64,000 nucleotides of DNA from Zygaena filipendulae. Its lineage: Eukaryota; Arthropoda; Insecta; Lepidoptera; Zygaenidae. Location: positions 5,979,001 to 6,043,000 of the forward strand of contig OU015673.1 in NCBI GenBank assembly GCA_907165275.2, written 5' to 3'. Shown piece by piece: positions 52,878-64,000 of the stretch. The position numbers and the translations under genes are program-made. How positions within the stretch are numbered: the first letter of the stretch is position 1; each line of letters opens with the position of its first letter. The notes under the pieces are model-generated. The model had not been told where the DNA came from and made no database searches. It was given only the letters and a program-made list of their open reading frames with translations.

Positions 52878-53285
52878 AAACTCTGTCTGTCTGTCTCTCG
52901 GTCTGTCTGTCTGTTTGTTCCGGCTAATCTCTGAAATGGTTAGACCGATTTTAGTGGGACTTTCACTAAAAAAAAAAGAGTTCCATGTGGGAATTCCGAA
53001 ACTCACGCGGGTGAAACCGATGGGCACAGCTAAAGTCCTACTATAATTAATAATAATATTATAAACGCGAAAGTTTGCAAGTATGTATGGATGGATGGAG
53101 GGATGGATGGATGGATGGATGGATGGATGTTTGTTACTCTTTCACGGAAAACTACTGGATGGATTTAAATGAAACTTTACAATAATATACCTTATACATC
53201 AGATTAACACATAGGGTACTTTTTATCTCGGAATTCTCGCTGGAACTCTGAAATTACGCGGGTGAAACCGCGGGGCACAACTAGT
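52878..53285 (-). repeat. two family A copies in tandem (A5-like then A1-like)
   Basis: 52878-53037 begins with a CTGT run and ends GATGGGCACAGCTAAAG. 53040-53285 begins ATATTATAAACGCGAAAG, carries an (ATGG)n run at 53087-53128 where other A1 copies carry octamers, and ends CGCGGGGCACAACTAGTAG. Confidence 0.75.
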
Positions 53286-53582
53286 AGTAAATAAAAAGGG
53301 ACTGATAAACATTGCTTTTTTAAAACTGGATCAAGTTTTATAAAGGAGACACTAAATTTTTTAAAGCCCAGCGTGGTGCTCACCGCTTTCTCTAATTTTA
53401 TTTCACAGAAGTGACGCTCTGAAGAAAATCCGCTCGCATTAATTTTTCACCGCTACTTACACCGAAACTTCCTTTAACATTCCCTTCAACCATTCATGAA
53501 TAATTTAACATGTGCGAAGAGTCACACGCCTGTTGCGAGCGAAAGTTTAAAGATTGGTTATGTATGCTCAGTTTACCTTTAT

Positions 53583-53787
53583 AACTAGCTGTCCCGCGAG
53601 GTTTCACCTCTATTATTTTGGAGTTCCCGCAGGGATTCCGGATTACAATAGAGCCTATGTTACTCAGGGATAATGTAGCTTTCTAACGGTGGAAGAATTT
53701 TTGAAATCAGTCCAGTAGTTTTTGAGTTAAATCGTAACAAACAAACAAAAAAACAAATCTTTCCTCTTTATAATATTAGTATAGATT
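53583..53787 (+). repeat. family A repeat, A2 type, complete
   Basis: CTAGCTGTCCCGCGAGG, TTACTCAGGGATAATGTAGC, CAGTCCAGTAGTTTTTGAG, CTCTTTATAATATTAGTATA. Confidence 0.8.
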
Positions 53788-53829
53788 AGTAAAGATGTTT
53801 CGAATATAAATAGACTATTATGTATAATA

Positions 53830-53945
53830 TACAAGCTGTGCCCCGCGGTTTCACCCGTGTGAGTTTTGGGATCAGGAACCTTTGCGGACGCAGGCAGAAC
53901 AACCCGCTGAAGTTTCATCACAATCGGACCAATGGTTTCATTTTT
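53830..53945 (+). repeat. family A head, A5 type, truncated
   Basis: CAAGCTGTGCCCCGCGGTTTC, CCGTGTGAGTTTTGGG, CACAATCGGACCAATGGTTTC, then TTATTTATAATATA. Confidence 0.65.
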
Positions 53946-54285
53946 ATTTATTTATAATATATATTTATGTATATATATTTAGAAAATCAGAATATAAGTA
54001 CCTACACCGTATTTACATACGAAAGCGTTATAATCATAATTAATTATTATTATAACTACCATATTTGCACTCGAATCATTTAACCTTACCTAATTATTAT
54101 TTTATTGGTTAGGAGAAATAATTTCTATAATTGAATAATTAGTTTTAAATAATTTTTTTTTTAATAAAAAATACAATTCTAGTTAATTACAGAGGACCTT
54201 TGGCAATTAACTAAAATATTTGTTTTTTTTTTAATTGACTAAATCAATTATAACACTCATGACGTTAATTCATAATTAAAACATT
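53946..54285. other. no recognisable feature
   Basis: Very AT-rich. Confidence 0.4.
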
Positions 54286-55955
54286 AGAATAGAATAGAAT
54301 AGAATAGAATAGAATAGAATAGAATAGAATAGAATAGAATAGAATAGAATAGAATAGAATAGAATAGAATAGAATAGAATAGAATAGAATAGAATAGAAT
54401 AGAATAGAATAGAATAGAATAGAATAGAATAGAATAGAATAGAATAGAATAGAATAGAATAGAATAGAATAGAATAGAATAGAATAGAATAGAATAGAAT
54501 AGAATAGAATAGAATAGAATAGAATAGAATAGAATAGAATAGAATAGAATAGAATAGAATAGAATAGAATAGAATAGAATAGAATAGAATAGAATAGAAT
54601 AGAATAGAATAGAATAGAATAGAATAGAATAGAATAGAATAGAATAGAATAGAATAGAATAGAATAGAATAGAATAGAATAGAATAGAATAGAATAGAAT
54701 AGAATAGAATAGAATAGAATAGAATAGAATAGAATAGAATAGAATAGAATAGAATAGAATAGAATAGAATAGAATAGAATAGAATAGAATAGAATAGAAT
54801 AGAATAGAATAGAATAGAATAGAATAGAATAGAATAGAATAGAATAGAATAGAATAGAATAGAATAGAATAGAATAGAATAGAATAGAATAGAATAGAAT
54901 AGAATAGAATAGAATAGAATAGAATAGAATAGAATAGAATAGAATAGAATAGAATAGAATAGAATAGAATAGAATAGAATAGAATAGAATAGAATAGAAT
55001 AGAATAGAATAGAATAGAATAGAATAGAATAGAATAGAATAGAATAGAATAGAATAGAATAGAATAGAATAGAATAGAATAGAATAGAATAGAATAGAAT
55101 AGAATAGAATAGAATAGAATAGAATAGAATAGAATAGAATAGAATAGAATAGAATAGAATAGAATAGAATAGAATAGAATAGAATAGAATAGAATAGAAT
55201 AGAATAGAATAGAATAGAATAGAATAGAATAGAATAGAATAGAATAGAATAGAATAGAATAGAATAGAATAGAATAGAATAGAATAGAATAGAATAGAAT
55301 AGAATAGAATAGAATAGAATAGAATAGAATAGAATAGAATAGAATAGAATAGAATAGAATAGAATAGAATAGAATAGAATAGAATAGAATAGAATAGAAT
55401 AGAATAGAATAGAATAGAATAGAATAGAATAGAATAGAATAGAATAGAATAGAATAGAATAGAATAGAATAGAATAGAATAGAATAGAATAGAATAGAAT
55501 AGAATAGAATAGAATAGAATAGAATAGAATAGAATAGAATAGAATAGAATAGAATAGAATAGAATAGAATAGAATAGAATAGAATAGAATAGAATAGAAT
55601 AGAATAGAATAGAATAGAATAGAATAGAACAGAACAGAACAGAACAGAACAGAACAGAACAGAACAGAACAGAACAGAACAGAACAGAACAGAACAGAAC
55701 AGAACAGAACAGAACAGAACAGAACAGAACAGAACAGAACAGAACAGAACAGAACAGAACAGAACAGAACAGAACAGAACAGAACAGAACAGAACAGAAC
55801 AGAACAGAACAGAACAGAACAGAACAGAACAGAACAGAACAGAACAGAACAGAACAGAACAGAACAGAACAGAACAGAACAGAACAGAACAGAACAGAAC
55901 AGAACAGAACAGAACAGAACAGAACAGAACAGAACAGAACAGAGTAGAATAGAAT
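54286..55955. repeat. 1670-bp pentamer array in two homogeneous blocks
   Basis: (AGAAT) x 268 at 54286-55625, then (AGAAC) x 63 at 55626-55940, then AGAGT AGAAT AGAAT to 55955: 334 units in register without an indel. Frames running through it on the minus strand encode only periodic peptides. The right border is a minus-strand retroelement end, so on that strand it reads as a (TTCTA)n tail. Confidence 0.98.
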
Positions 55956-56120
55956 AGAAAAAAGTTTATTTGATACCATAAAGATAAAATAAGTACAACC
56001 GTGAGTCTTAAACTAGAATAGTTGGTACCAAAATGGCTACCACTCAGCATTATGCCGTGGCACTAAGTTCCACGATGCTGATTTTCAGTGGCGACCGTAG
56101 AAGGGAGATGGCTTCACACT
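55956..56120 (-). mobile_element. retroelement 3' end that seeded the pentamer array
   Basis: The minus strand reads CGCCACTGAAAATCAGC, GCATAATGCTGAGTGGTAGC, GTTTAAGACTCACGG, then TCAAATAAACTTTTTT and the pentamers. AATAAA and the adjoining tandem tail fit a non-LTR 3' terminus. It is related to 49727-49884. Confidence 0.55.
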
Positions 56121-56890
56121 CTACATTCAGACCGTCCACAATCTACATTTCTTAAGATAATTTAAGTGGAGATAATTTAAAAAGTAAAAATAGAGTAGTA
56201 GATAGTACAAAAGCTGAGTAAATTATCATAATGTATATAATTTATCAATTGATAATATTATTAATAATTAACTTGAAACATAATATTTTAGTCAGTAAAA
56301 TGTTTACAAAGGTACCTATCCGTGTTATTAAATATTCGAAATACAATTTTCGCAATTTCCTGTGAAAGTATAACAAAAACTACATAAACTACCACAGAAA
56401 GGCAGTCGTGGTTTAATGTCACGAATAGTAATGGCCTTATTTGCTTACGATTTACGGAGCATGTGCAGAAAACCTTCGGAATTTTTATATTTACACAATT
56501 TTAGCGGGTTCTGTTAGTCTTATATCAGAAAATAATACTTCACCCCGTATACGTATTCCAACAAAATATGGCGTCTCTAGTAGGTACTTGAGAAGCCGTT
56601 TACTTTCCAAATTCTATACAATTTTAAGGCAACACATACCTATTGTGTTTTAAACTGTAATGACTCGATTTTATTTTACAACATAATTTGCACGATAGGT
56701 TAAAGTTTTCTGGTTTTAGTAGGTAATTAATTATGAATTTTATTCATTTGAAAAAACACGACCAGTTAATATTACAATACAGGTTAATTAAGTTATTAAT
56801 TAAGTTATTAATTACTATAAAATTATGTTATGCTGGCTATTCCGATTCTAGTCGTCTTCACAATAAAAGTATTCTATCCGTTGCATATGA
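56121..56890. other. no recognisable feature
   Basis: AT-rich; small tandem TTAATTAAGTTATTAATTAAG near 56780. No gene. Confidence 0.4.
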
Positions 56891-57208
56891 TAATAGCTGT
56901 TCCCCGCGGTTGAAGTTTCAACAGCGCGCGGCGTTAGTTTCGGAGATCCCGAAGGAATTACGGAAAAAATGTACCCTATGTACCTATATAATATTATATC
57001 CTTTTCTGTACCCCTGACATCGGGTAATATGCTAAATTTAACTTAGCTTCACCCGCGTTAATTTGGGAATTCTGGGATTAGTATCCTTCGTCCTTTTCTT
57101 TACTCCTGACAACGTGTGTGAAAACTCCATGATGATTGGTCGAGCAGTTGAGCCGTAAAAGCGTAACAAACAACCAAAAACTCACTTTAGCATTTAAAAT
57201 ATATATTA
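56891..57208 (+). repeat. two decayed A1 family A copies in tandem
   Basis: 56891-57040: TAGCTGTTCCCCGCGGTTG, GTACCCTATGTACC, CCCCTGACATCGGG. 57041-57208: AGCTTCACCCGCGTTAATTT, CTCCTGACAACGTGTGTG, AAGCGTAACAAACAACC. Confidence 0.65.
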
Positions 57209-57612
57209 ATCATTATCCTTTTTTCTGTGCTTCTAACTTCAAGAATGTACTTAAAATGACAACAAAGTCATCTCTCCCAAAATATAGACGGATCGTGCGA
57301 AAATTCTTGGAACACATGTTTATCGTATTCAAATTGAAATATTTCATTGCAAATATTCATCGTTATTGGAATTTAATGATGACATTTTTCGTTATCTGCA
57401 TTTTATTATTTTTCACATATACATAACTAGATATAGGGTACTAAAAGGGAGAAAACAGATTGGTATTTGGTACCGACGGTTTCTTGCATGTGACTGTACA
57501 GAAAATATGTTTGTCTCCTAGAAAAGCCCTAATATAGGGTTCTAATTTCTAAATTTCATCCCTCAGAAGGGGTTTTACTGAGAAAATGTGTAGGTAATAT
57601 TATGTATACTTA
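57209..57612. other. no recognisable feature
   Basis: A 96-codon frame crosses this region but starts inside the preceding repeat; not called. Confidence 0.4.
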
Positions 57613-57804
57613 TCCTTACTATCATAAATACGAATGTGAGTTTGTTTGTTTAGCTTTCAGACCTTGAAGGCTCAACCGATCATTATGAAATTTTGCGTAC
57701 ACCTTGTCAGGGGTATAGAAAGGGACATAGAGTACTTTTTATGTCGGAATCTCGGCGCGAAATTCCAAAATTAACGCGAGTGAAACCGCGGGGAGCAGCT
57801 AGCA
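57613..57804 (-). repeat. family A repeat, A1 type
   Basis: TTACTATCATAAATACG, GGCTCAACCGATCATTATG, CAGGGGTATAGAAAGGGAC, end CGCGGGGAGCAGCTAGCAT. Confidence 0.75.
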
Positions 57805-59561
57805 TCAAATATTCCGCACACCATTTAACCTGTTATTAATCGAGAGAGTGTTTTCTGGACGTAACCGTAGCCCAGTGTACGGAGTTCGGACTAAAATGAG
57901 ATAATCATATTGTGACCAGGAAAACCGGATTAAACGGTACGAAAACCGCATTAAAGAAACTCCAGCATTAACACATCGCTTAATAGAGAAGCGTAATAGA
58001 CCGTTAAAATTTAGTGGCAGTTTGCTCTGTAGCCCCTTGACCGTACGGATATCCGGTTATTACCCGCCTATATACGGTAAGTGAACCCTTTAAATGAAGC
58101 GTAAGTGATAGCCAATTTAGAATTCCAATGCGGTTCATAACACCGTTTGTATGAAACCGCCATAATATGAAAATACGTCAAATTTCATGGTGTGATGAAA
58201 TAATATTCCATCGAACTGCCAAATTAGTAATTATTAATTGGGTTTTCTAATAAATGAACGAAGAAAGAAAAGGAGTTTTTCGGTCCCCACAAAAAAAGCA
58301 AATATTAAAATAGAAATTTAAAAAATAAATTAACAAATTGTAATTGAATTGCCAGGTTTCTTTGCCAATAAATTGACAGCTCTATACAGATGATGCGTTG
58401 TAAACTTGTACTTAATATAAAAACACTTGAAAAGTATTTTCTGCATAGTGCCAAGTGCAATATAAGTAGCATACAATGTTTTGGGAATGTCTTGTAGTTA
58501 GCGCTTGTTGATTTTTGTAATGTAAAACAAAACACAATTCTAAGCAAGTTGTAGAGATGTTTATGACAGTTGATGCTATTTTGTAAATAACATATAAGGT
58601 ACTATGGATCCGAGTAAAACTTAAATTAATGGATTTACATTAATATTAAACACACGAAATGTAACTTCGAAAGTTTTTATGAACACGTTCATAATTTAGC
58701 TTTGTAGAAATACCTGTTTCTGCTGACACCTGCAAACGCCTAGATAAAACCAACCATGAACAAACAGATGAAGCAAACAAAATTTCTCGCTCCATTCGTG
58801 TTTTCGCCGAGTGCCATGCATATAGAATAGATGCACATGATGCTTGCGTGAAATGAAACGCCACTTTCACTGCTGGCAGCGTAAGCTGAAACGGAATACA
58901 GATGGTCAGTTTGCGTTCTTCGATGTTAAGGGGGAGTTTGTGCGAAAATAATGCAATATATGATGATAAATAAATACCTATAAATACAAAATACAATCTA
59001 TAATAGGTATTATTGGTATTCTTATAGTTTTATAAATTTTACTTTAATTTAAATTAAATAAACCTTATATAAAATATTTTTAATTTACTGCTTTCGACGT
59101 CTGATTTTTGGGTTACCATTCTTAAAGCCTTCTTAAAGTCCTTTACTTTAAAAAAATCATATACTTTTTGTGAATGTAGCGTCGTAATTTATCAAATAGG
59201 TTACACTTTGGACTTTAGAGAAAAAAGTTTTCAAACAACTAACTACACAAAAGCTGTAGATATTCTTTTAATTTTCGTTTGACGAAAAAGTTTTTAGGAC
59301 ACTGGCAAATACCGTGCCGTTCACGTTGAAAAAAAAAGAAAAAGTGAAAAAGTGTCTGAATACGTTTTCAAGTTATAAACAATACTTTAATGAAAAAGAA
59401 CTTTACAGGCTGGCGAATAACTGCGTGTAAAAATTTGTAACGCAGCGGTGCGGATGAAAAAGTTGTCCGTTTTTCAGAATTCCTTTTAAGCGTCAATCTT
59501 TTCGCTAAAACACGATTCACTTTGTAACTTTATTTACCATGTTATCTCTCGTCTTTTAACC
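57805..59561. other. no recognisable gene
   Basis: Low-repeat sequence of 1.75 kb. The longest minus-strand frame (58646-58996, 116 codons) shows no domain or signal peptide I recognise. This is one of the cleaner unique stretches. Confidence 0.35.
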
Positions 59562-59880
59562 CACTGGCTGTTTCCCGCGGTTTCACCAGCGTTATTTTGG
59601 AGTTCCCACGGGAATTGCGGGACAAAAAGTACCCTATATCCTTCTCTGTACTCCTGACAACGTGTAATATGCAAAATTCAATGCACTTTTTCCGACACAT
59701 CCAACAATTATCGTTATATTTCAACAAATTTACACAAAAACTTGACAAAAAATATAGGTACCTATAAATCTTCCTCATAAATCACTCTAACTATTGATGA
59801 AATCCGTTCAGTAGTTTTTGAGTTTATCGCGAACAGAGGGACAGACACGCCGGAGGACTATGTTTTATAATAATTATGTA
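59562..59880 (+). repeat. family A copy (A1) followed by an A3 tail
   Basis: 59562-59681: GGCTGTTTCCCGCGGTTTC, CCCTATATCCTTCTCTG, CTGACAACGTGTAATATGC. 59755-59880: TCTTCCTCATAAATCACTC, GAAATCCGTTCAGTAG and GACAGACACGCC. Confidence 0.65.
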
Positions 59881-61499
59881 GGTTTGTAGTGATATTGTGA
59901 ATTAGACAGAAGCTATGTTCGACACGGAAAATCCGCTTCCACCGAAAGTCGACCCGGGAGTTACATTCTTGCACCAAATGACCGTCATAATAATGTTACT
60001 TTAATAACATTTCAGGCTTATACAAGTTATTTTTTCTTTAATTTTTTATTCATCTTTTCACTAAATAGAATATATTATGTATTTAGTGCATTGACCGATA
60101 CCATTGTTAAAGCTATTTTATACTCTATTTTTTATGTGTCAAGTTAAAAAGGTACTTGCTTTTACCGATCACGTAAAATACTTTATACTTTTACCAAGAC
60201 TTGATATTAAGAAAAATATTAGAAACTAAACTATAGCCTGTTTTTTACGTAGCGCTGAAAAATTATTTTATTCAGAAATATAAAGTTACTTCGCACTGTT
60301 ACAACCAAAACAAAAAAAAATATGATGCTTTTAAGACGAAGTTAAAAAAAGCAACAACAATTACACCTAACGTATCTCAATTGACAATAAACTTATTTTT
60401 ACTATCTCCATGGGAAAAAAATAGAAAATTACCATTTGGATCTTCAAAAAGTTTTGTCGGTCCATATAAGAAAAACTCTTTAAATTGCTGAAACTAAGCC
60501 GCTGTGTGTTGGGAAAACTTTCTTTTCCCAAATCTAATAAGTCAAAGTACTTACTCTAATACTCGACACGTTCGCTACCGATTAGTCTTGAGCGCCGACC
60601 GCATTTTTTCATTGATCCCTCAATATTACCCCGATCATAATAGTCCCAAGAGTTTCGTGGTAAAGTTTTTGCGTAATTACTTTTGGTAGCAGTAAGTAGC
60701 CCCCCCTTAAATACCGGTCCGAGTTATAAGTTATGACGGAATGCTAATTGCTTTCGTTCCATTGTTTGTTACATTGTTTTACCTTCACTTCTTACCAACT
60801 ACTAAAATTATATCTTATTTTGTAAGTAGTTATAAAATAAAAAGTTGTTATTTAGCTTTCCGTTTTAATCTGAAATGATAATTACTTAATATAATATATT
60901 ATGTATTATAATAATAATGTGTTGCTTTGTTTTTAAAAGATTAAATCTTGTTTTCCCTAATGTTTTTAGAGATCTTTGTAGATACCTATGTTTAGAAATG
61001 CAATGTGAATTAAATTTAAAAAAAGTTTGTGCCATGCAAACATTACAAAACACATGTAGGTAATGTGATGTAATACACCTAATATCATTGAGGGTTCGTT
61101 TCCTAACCAGTAACCCCCCAACAAACGCCACCCGCTGAGCGAATCTGGCGACACCAATCTTTGTATTGAGAATCCGTCAACGTGCCAAACCCACAAACAC
61201 ATACTCAAGCCTATCCGGTGATTGAGAAGTGGATCCCAGCTTTTAACAAAATTAAAGCTACACGACGCAATGAAAAAGCAGCCAGCTCAGCTTAAGTCGT
61301 AGTAATGACAAAGACATTATACATACTGGTGTGCAGTGTCGTTTTACAGATTTTTTGAGACGAATTTGTTTAACGCAGCCCATACGGTAGGAGTCAACTG
61401 GTAGAAATCGTCACTCGTCACCCGACGATAAATCGTTATGCCTTCTTCATGTGATACTTGTTTATATCATGACGTGTTAGTTAAACATTAGATACCCAA
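59881..61499. other. no recognisable gene
   Basis: AT-rich unique sequence; no convincing exon. Confidence 0.35.
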
Positions 61500-61549
61500 A
61501 CTTTTTGAAGAAAACGCCTATGAATACATAGGCGTTTTCTTCAAAAAGT
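61500..61549. repeat. perfect 23-bp stem, 4-nt loop palindrome
   Basis: Arms 61500-61522 and 61527-61549 (ACTTTTTGAAGAAAACGCC...) are exact reverse complements around AATA. Not flanked by a recognised element. The loop is too short for a typical pre-miRNA. Confidence 0.95.
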
Positions 61550-62699
61550 ACTAATAGATTTCTAGTAAAAACAAGAACGACCAAAGTTGGTACTTGTTTA
61601 AATCATGTTTTATTGCTATGGAAAATTATGTCAACAGAAATTAATATTTTTCCAATAATTTACATACTGATCTAGTATCGATTTCTTTTAAAATTAAATA
61701 TCTTAGAAGATATAGCAGGTGGTCGTAGTTTCAACCTTGTCAAGTTTTATTATTTTCCATTTGTTAACTAGATCTTACATCAAAACATTTTATAGCTGTC
61801 TGCTAGGTAATCTGCCTGTCAGTCTGTCTATCCATCTAACTGAAATACTATTTGATAGAAATGAATTTAGTCGGAAAGCGAAAATGGTATATTACGCTTA
61901 TAAATTAGAACATAATACAAACACTCAGTCAGGTTGAGTCCCATCGGTTTCACACAAAGGTTTTCCAAAGACAAATAAATGTGAAATAGTTATTTGCAAC
62001 GACGCTCTAAGGTTAAGCTCAAATAGTGCAGACTCTGAGATCTGACTTGACTTTATATGAACTTCACAGTGCTTTGTACTTACCTTGTCAACTACTCTTG
62101 TCTTCTAAAAGGAAATGTATGTCATGGATTTAGTTTTCGTGCAATAAAGACGGGACAAGTTCAGTATGGGGATTATCCCTGAGATGTCGTCGATTTAATT
62201 TCATTCACCTGTTGCCTTATATTTAATAATAATAATAAAGCATTTATTGCCAAAACAAAAACCGTGTACATATATAAACAAATCTTAAAATTCCTATTAA
62301 ATATTTGAATGACTCTCTCAAAAGAGAGAGTATAAGAAACAGGCGTTTACTGATTCTTAATTATTTATCTTTGTAAGAACTATGATATTATCAAGTATGT
62401 ATAGCGGAAAGTTTTTTACTTTCGGTGGATAATCTACAAGGTCTTTTAATAATTTTATTGTTTTTCGTGTTTGTTATTTGGATATTATAATGGAGTTAAT
62501 ACACCTACGCACGTAGCGAAATATTTCAGTTTTAAGCTGGTTATTTGAAGCTTTTATTAATCTGAGAATAACAAATCTTTGGAAAAAACCTAGACATTAG
62601 TTTCTGAATCGTGCCTTCATAAACATTTTTTATTGGTTTCTCACAAATGAGTGTCTCAAATAGGGACTGCTTCTGTTTGAACTATAGACACCATAAAGT
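61550..62699. other. no gene; one retroelement-like tail
   Basis: 62226-62290 (ATAATAATAATAAAGCATTT, TTGCCAAAAC) resembles the (TTA)n end of a minus-strand LINE or SINE. The rest is unassigned. Confidence 0.4.
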
Positions 62700-62850
62700 T
62701 AAGAGTAGGCATAAAAATTATTCAAGCGTTGGCAGCACTGAAACGATTCGGGTCTAATAATCTTCAATAATTTTTATTTCGTTTTTACTTAAAAAAAAAA
62801 AACGGCGATACAGTGAGTCGAAATGTCCCGTGACTCACATACTAGTAATT
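62700..62850 (-). repeat. family D fragment
   Basis: ACGGCGATACAGTGAGTCG and AAATGTCCCGTGACTCAC resemble the 48750-48785 part of family D, with the CRE-like centre lost. Confidence 0.35.
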
Positions 62851-62900
62851 ACAGTAAATATTTAAAAGTTTATTACATCACAATCTCCACTCCATAAATG

Positions 62901-63268
62901 TATATAGATAAGTAGGTAATAGTGTGATAACCCACACTGGAGGAATTTTGAATAAATCGTGTTTTAAAATTATAGCGCCATTTTATGTCAACAATTTATG
63001 TTCAACATTTTGTTGGTAGATACCAAACTAGATATTAAAACAATGGAATAAGGTAATACATAATGAGGTAACACATAATAAGAAAAACGTTCTACAACTC
63101 TCAATAAAGCGTTCTGTGTCAATAACTTCATTCTGTGGGTTATATATGTCTAGTTGTTGTATACGTATGCTGTAAATCTTTGTGTTGTGTCAAATAAAGT
63201 TTTTTCAATTCAATTCAATCCAATTGAATTCAATTCAACATGTTATTGCCTATCGGCGTTCATGGTCC
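62901..63268 (+). mobile_element. family E MITE, copy 4, diverged and interrupted
   Basis: TATAGATAAGTAGGTAATAG start, CCCACACTGGAGGAATTTTG, GTGGGTTA at 63136-63143. Then about 96 bp of foreign sequence ending in a (CAATT)n-like tail, after which AACATGTTATTGCCTATCG and CATGGTCC complete the MITE end. Confidence 0.65.
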
Positions 63269-63432
63269 AAATGCTCTTTATCTAAGTAGGTAGCAAAGAC
63301 TACGTGTTTACAAAAATTTTTTACCATCTCACAGAACTAAATAATTTCGATTTTCGTACCTTTTTAGCGTTCTTATTTTTAGCCAGTAATAAATAAGGGC
63401 TGTCTTATTTTAGGACGTTTCTCTTTATGAAA

Positions 63433-63653
63433 CACTAGTTGTGCCCCGCGGTTTCACCCGCGTTAATTTCAGAGTTCCAGCGGGAATTCCGGGATAAAAA
63501 GTACCCTATATGTTAATCTGATGTATAAGCCATGTTATTGTAAAGTTTCATTTAAATCCATCCAGTAGTTTTTGCGTGAAAGAGTAACAAACATTCATCC
63601 ATCCATCCATACATACTTACAAACTTTCACGTTTATAATATTAGTAAGTATAA
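63433..63653 (+). repeat. family A repeat, A1-like with ATCC run
   Basis: CTAGTTGTGCCCCGCGG head, CCCTATATGTTAATCTGATG, TTCATCCATCCATCCATAC run, end TTTATAATATTAGTAAG. Same subtype as 53040-53285. Confidence 0.8.
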
Positions 63654-64000
63654 GTACATATTACACATTTTCTCAGTAAAACCCCTTCTGAGGGACGGAA
63701 TTTAGAAATTAGAACCCTATATCAGGGCTTTTCAAGGATAGTAGTATTTGGAAGGCTGACTAAATATCGCTTTATGAGCGCCGCTGGGGCGTTATACGAG
63801 ATGTTGCATTTGAATAAGCACCGGAACCGGACGGGATGAGACGCTTAAAGATATAAAATTAATGATGTCCTGAAATCGTGTCTTTATAATATGTGGAATC
63901 AAATTAAATAAAGGTCATACGGTATATCCCATCAAAAATATAAATGTGAAAGCGGAAGCACAAATGCTGTAAAAGAATTGAGATCTAATTAGGTGTCAAG
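63654..64000. other. no recognisable feature
   Basis: 63668-63740 (TCTCAGTAAAACCCC, TTCTGAGGGACGG, AGAACCCTATATCAGGG) is the inverse of 57527-57590, a small dispersed repeat. Otherwise nothing. Confidence 0.45.

Noticed and set aside
54276..56050. Very long minus-strand open frames of more than 560 codons (LFCSV/LFYSI periodic)
   Set aside because: They are pure translations of a pentamer array, with no non-repetitive protein sequence.
58646..58996. 116-codon minus-strand frame
   Set aside because: No signal peptide, domain or splice context recognised; length alone is not enough in 64 kb.
61500..61549. Pre-miRNA
   Set aside because: The stem is perfect and the loop only 4 nt, unlike normal insect miRNA precursors; a template-switch palindrome is more likely.

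Overview
This window looks like intergenic and accessory DNA from a moth or butterfly (Lepidoptera). The evidence is two cecropin genes with the insect exon structure, an intact mariner transposon, two copies of a tRNA-derived SINE of lepidopteran type, and one short GC-headed repeat present more than fifty times. The DNA is AT-rich, with CCGCGG-containing islands supplied by that repeat. There are no bacterial operons, rRNA genes, CRISPR arrays or convincing free-standing tRNAs.

Host genes. Only two host genes are clear, and both encode cecropin antimicrobial peptides. Exon 1 of an A/B-type cecropin lies at 20-115 on the minus strand, with its second exon beyond the left edge. A complete two-exon D-like cecropin lies at 7134-7830 on the plus strand. 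They are divergent and about 7 kb apart. Each has a TATA box about 30 bp upstream of a plausible initiator, and kappaB-like decamers lie further upstream. A possible non-coding first exon of an unknown gene ends near 29963.

Mobile elements. (1) A mariner with a full-length 350-aa transposase, matching inverted ends and TA duplications at 38462-39752. (2) A 609-bp P-superfamily-like deletion derivative at 27048-27656, with 30-bp perfect terminal inverted repeats, an 8-bp target duplication and a retained THAP-domain exon. (3) A 5'-truncated LINE at 5963-6563 with a 13-bp target duplication. (4) A decayed DIRS-like tyrosine-recombinase retroelement around 44180-45035. (5) A possible 6.1-kb Harbinger-like composite at 42385-48462. 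(6) tRNA-derived SINEs and several families of small inverted-repeat elements, some nested in one another with the empty site visible elsewhere in the window.

Family A. The dominant repeat, called family A here, is about 180-220 bp. It begins CTAGCTGTGCCCCGCGG, continues TTTCACCCGCG and AATTTCGGAGTTCC, and usually ends TTTATAATATTAGTA. Copies share the head but differ in the middle. A1 has ACCCCTGACAACGTG and an AACATCCA tail. A2 has TTACTCAGGGATAATG and AATCGGTCCAGTAG. A3 has AATAGATAGAGTGATTCATG. A4 has CACGTGTCACGTTGTTTG. A5 has CGTGAGTTTCGGAA. Its assignment to a named lepidopteran family could not be checked.

Tandem DNA. There is a 1670-bp pentamer array (54286-55955) in two homogeneous blocks, a 33-unit octamer array grown inside a family A copy (25212-25479), a 73-bp minisatellite of about 17 units with potential hairpins (46430-47660), and a 17-bp repeat (26345-26515). 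The remaining intervals hold no recognisable gene and are marked as such.
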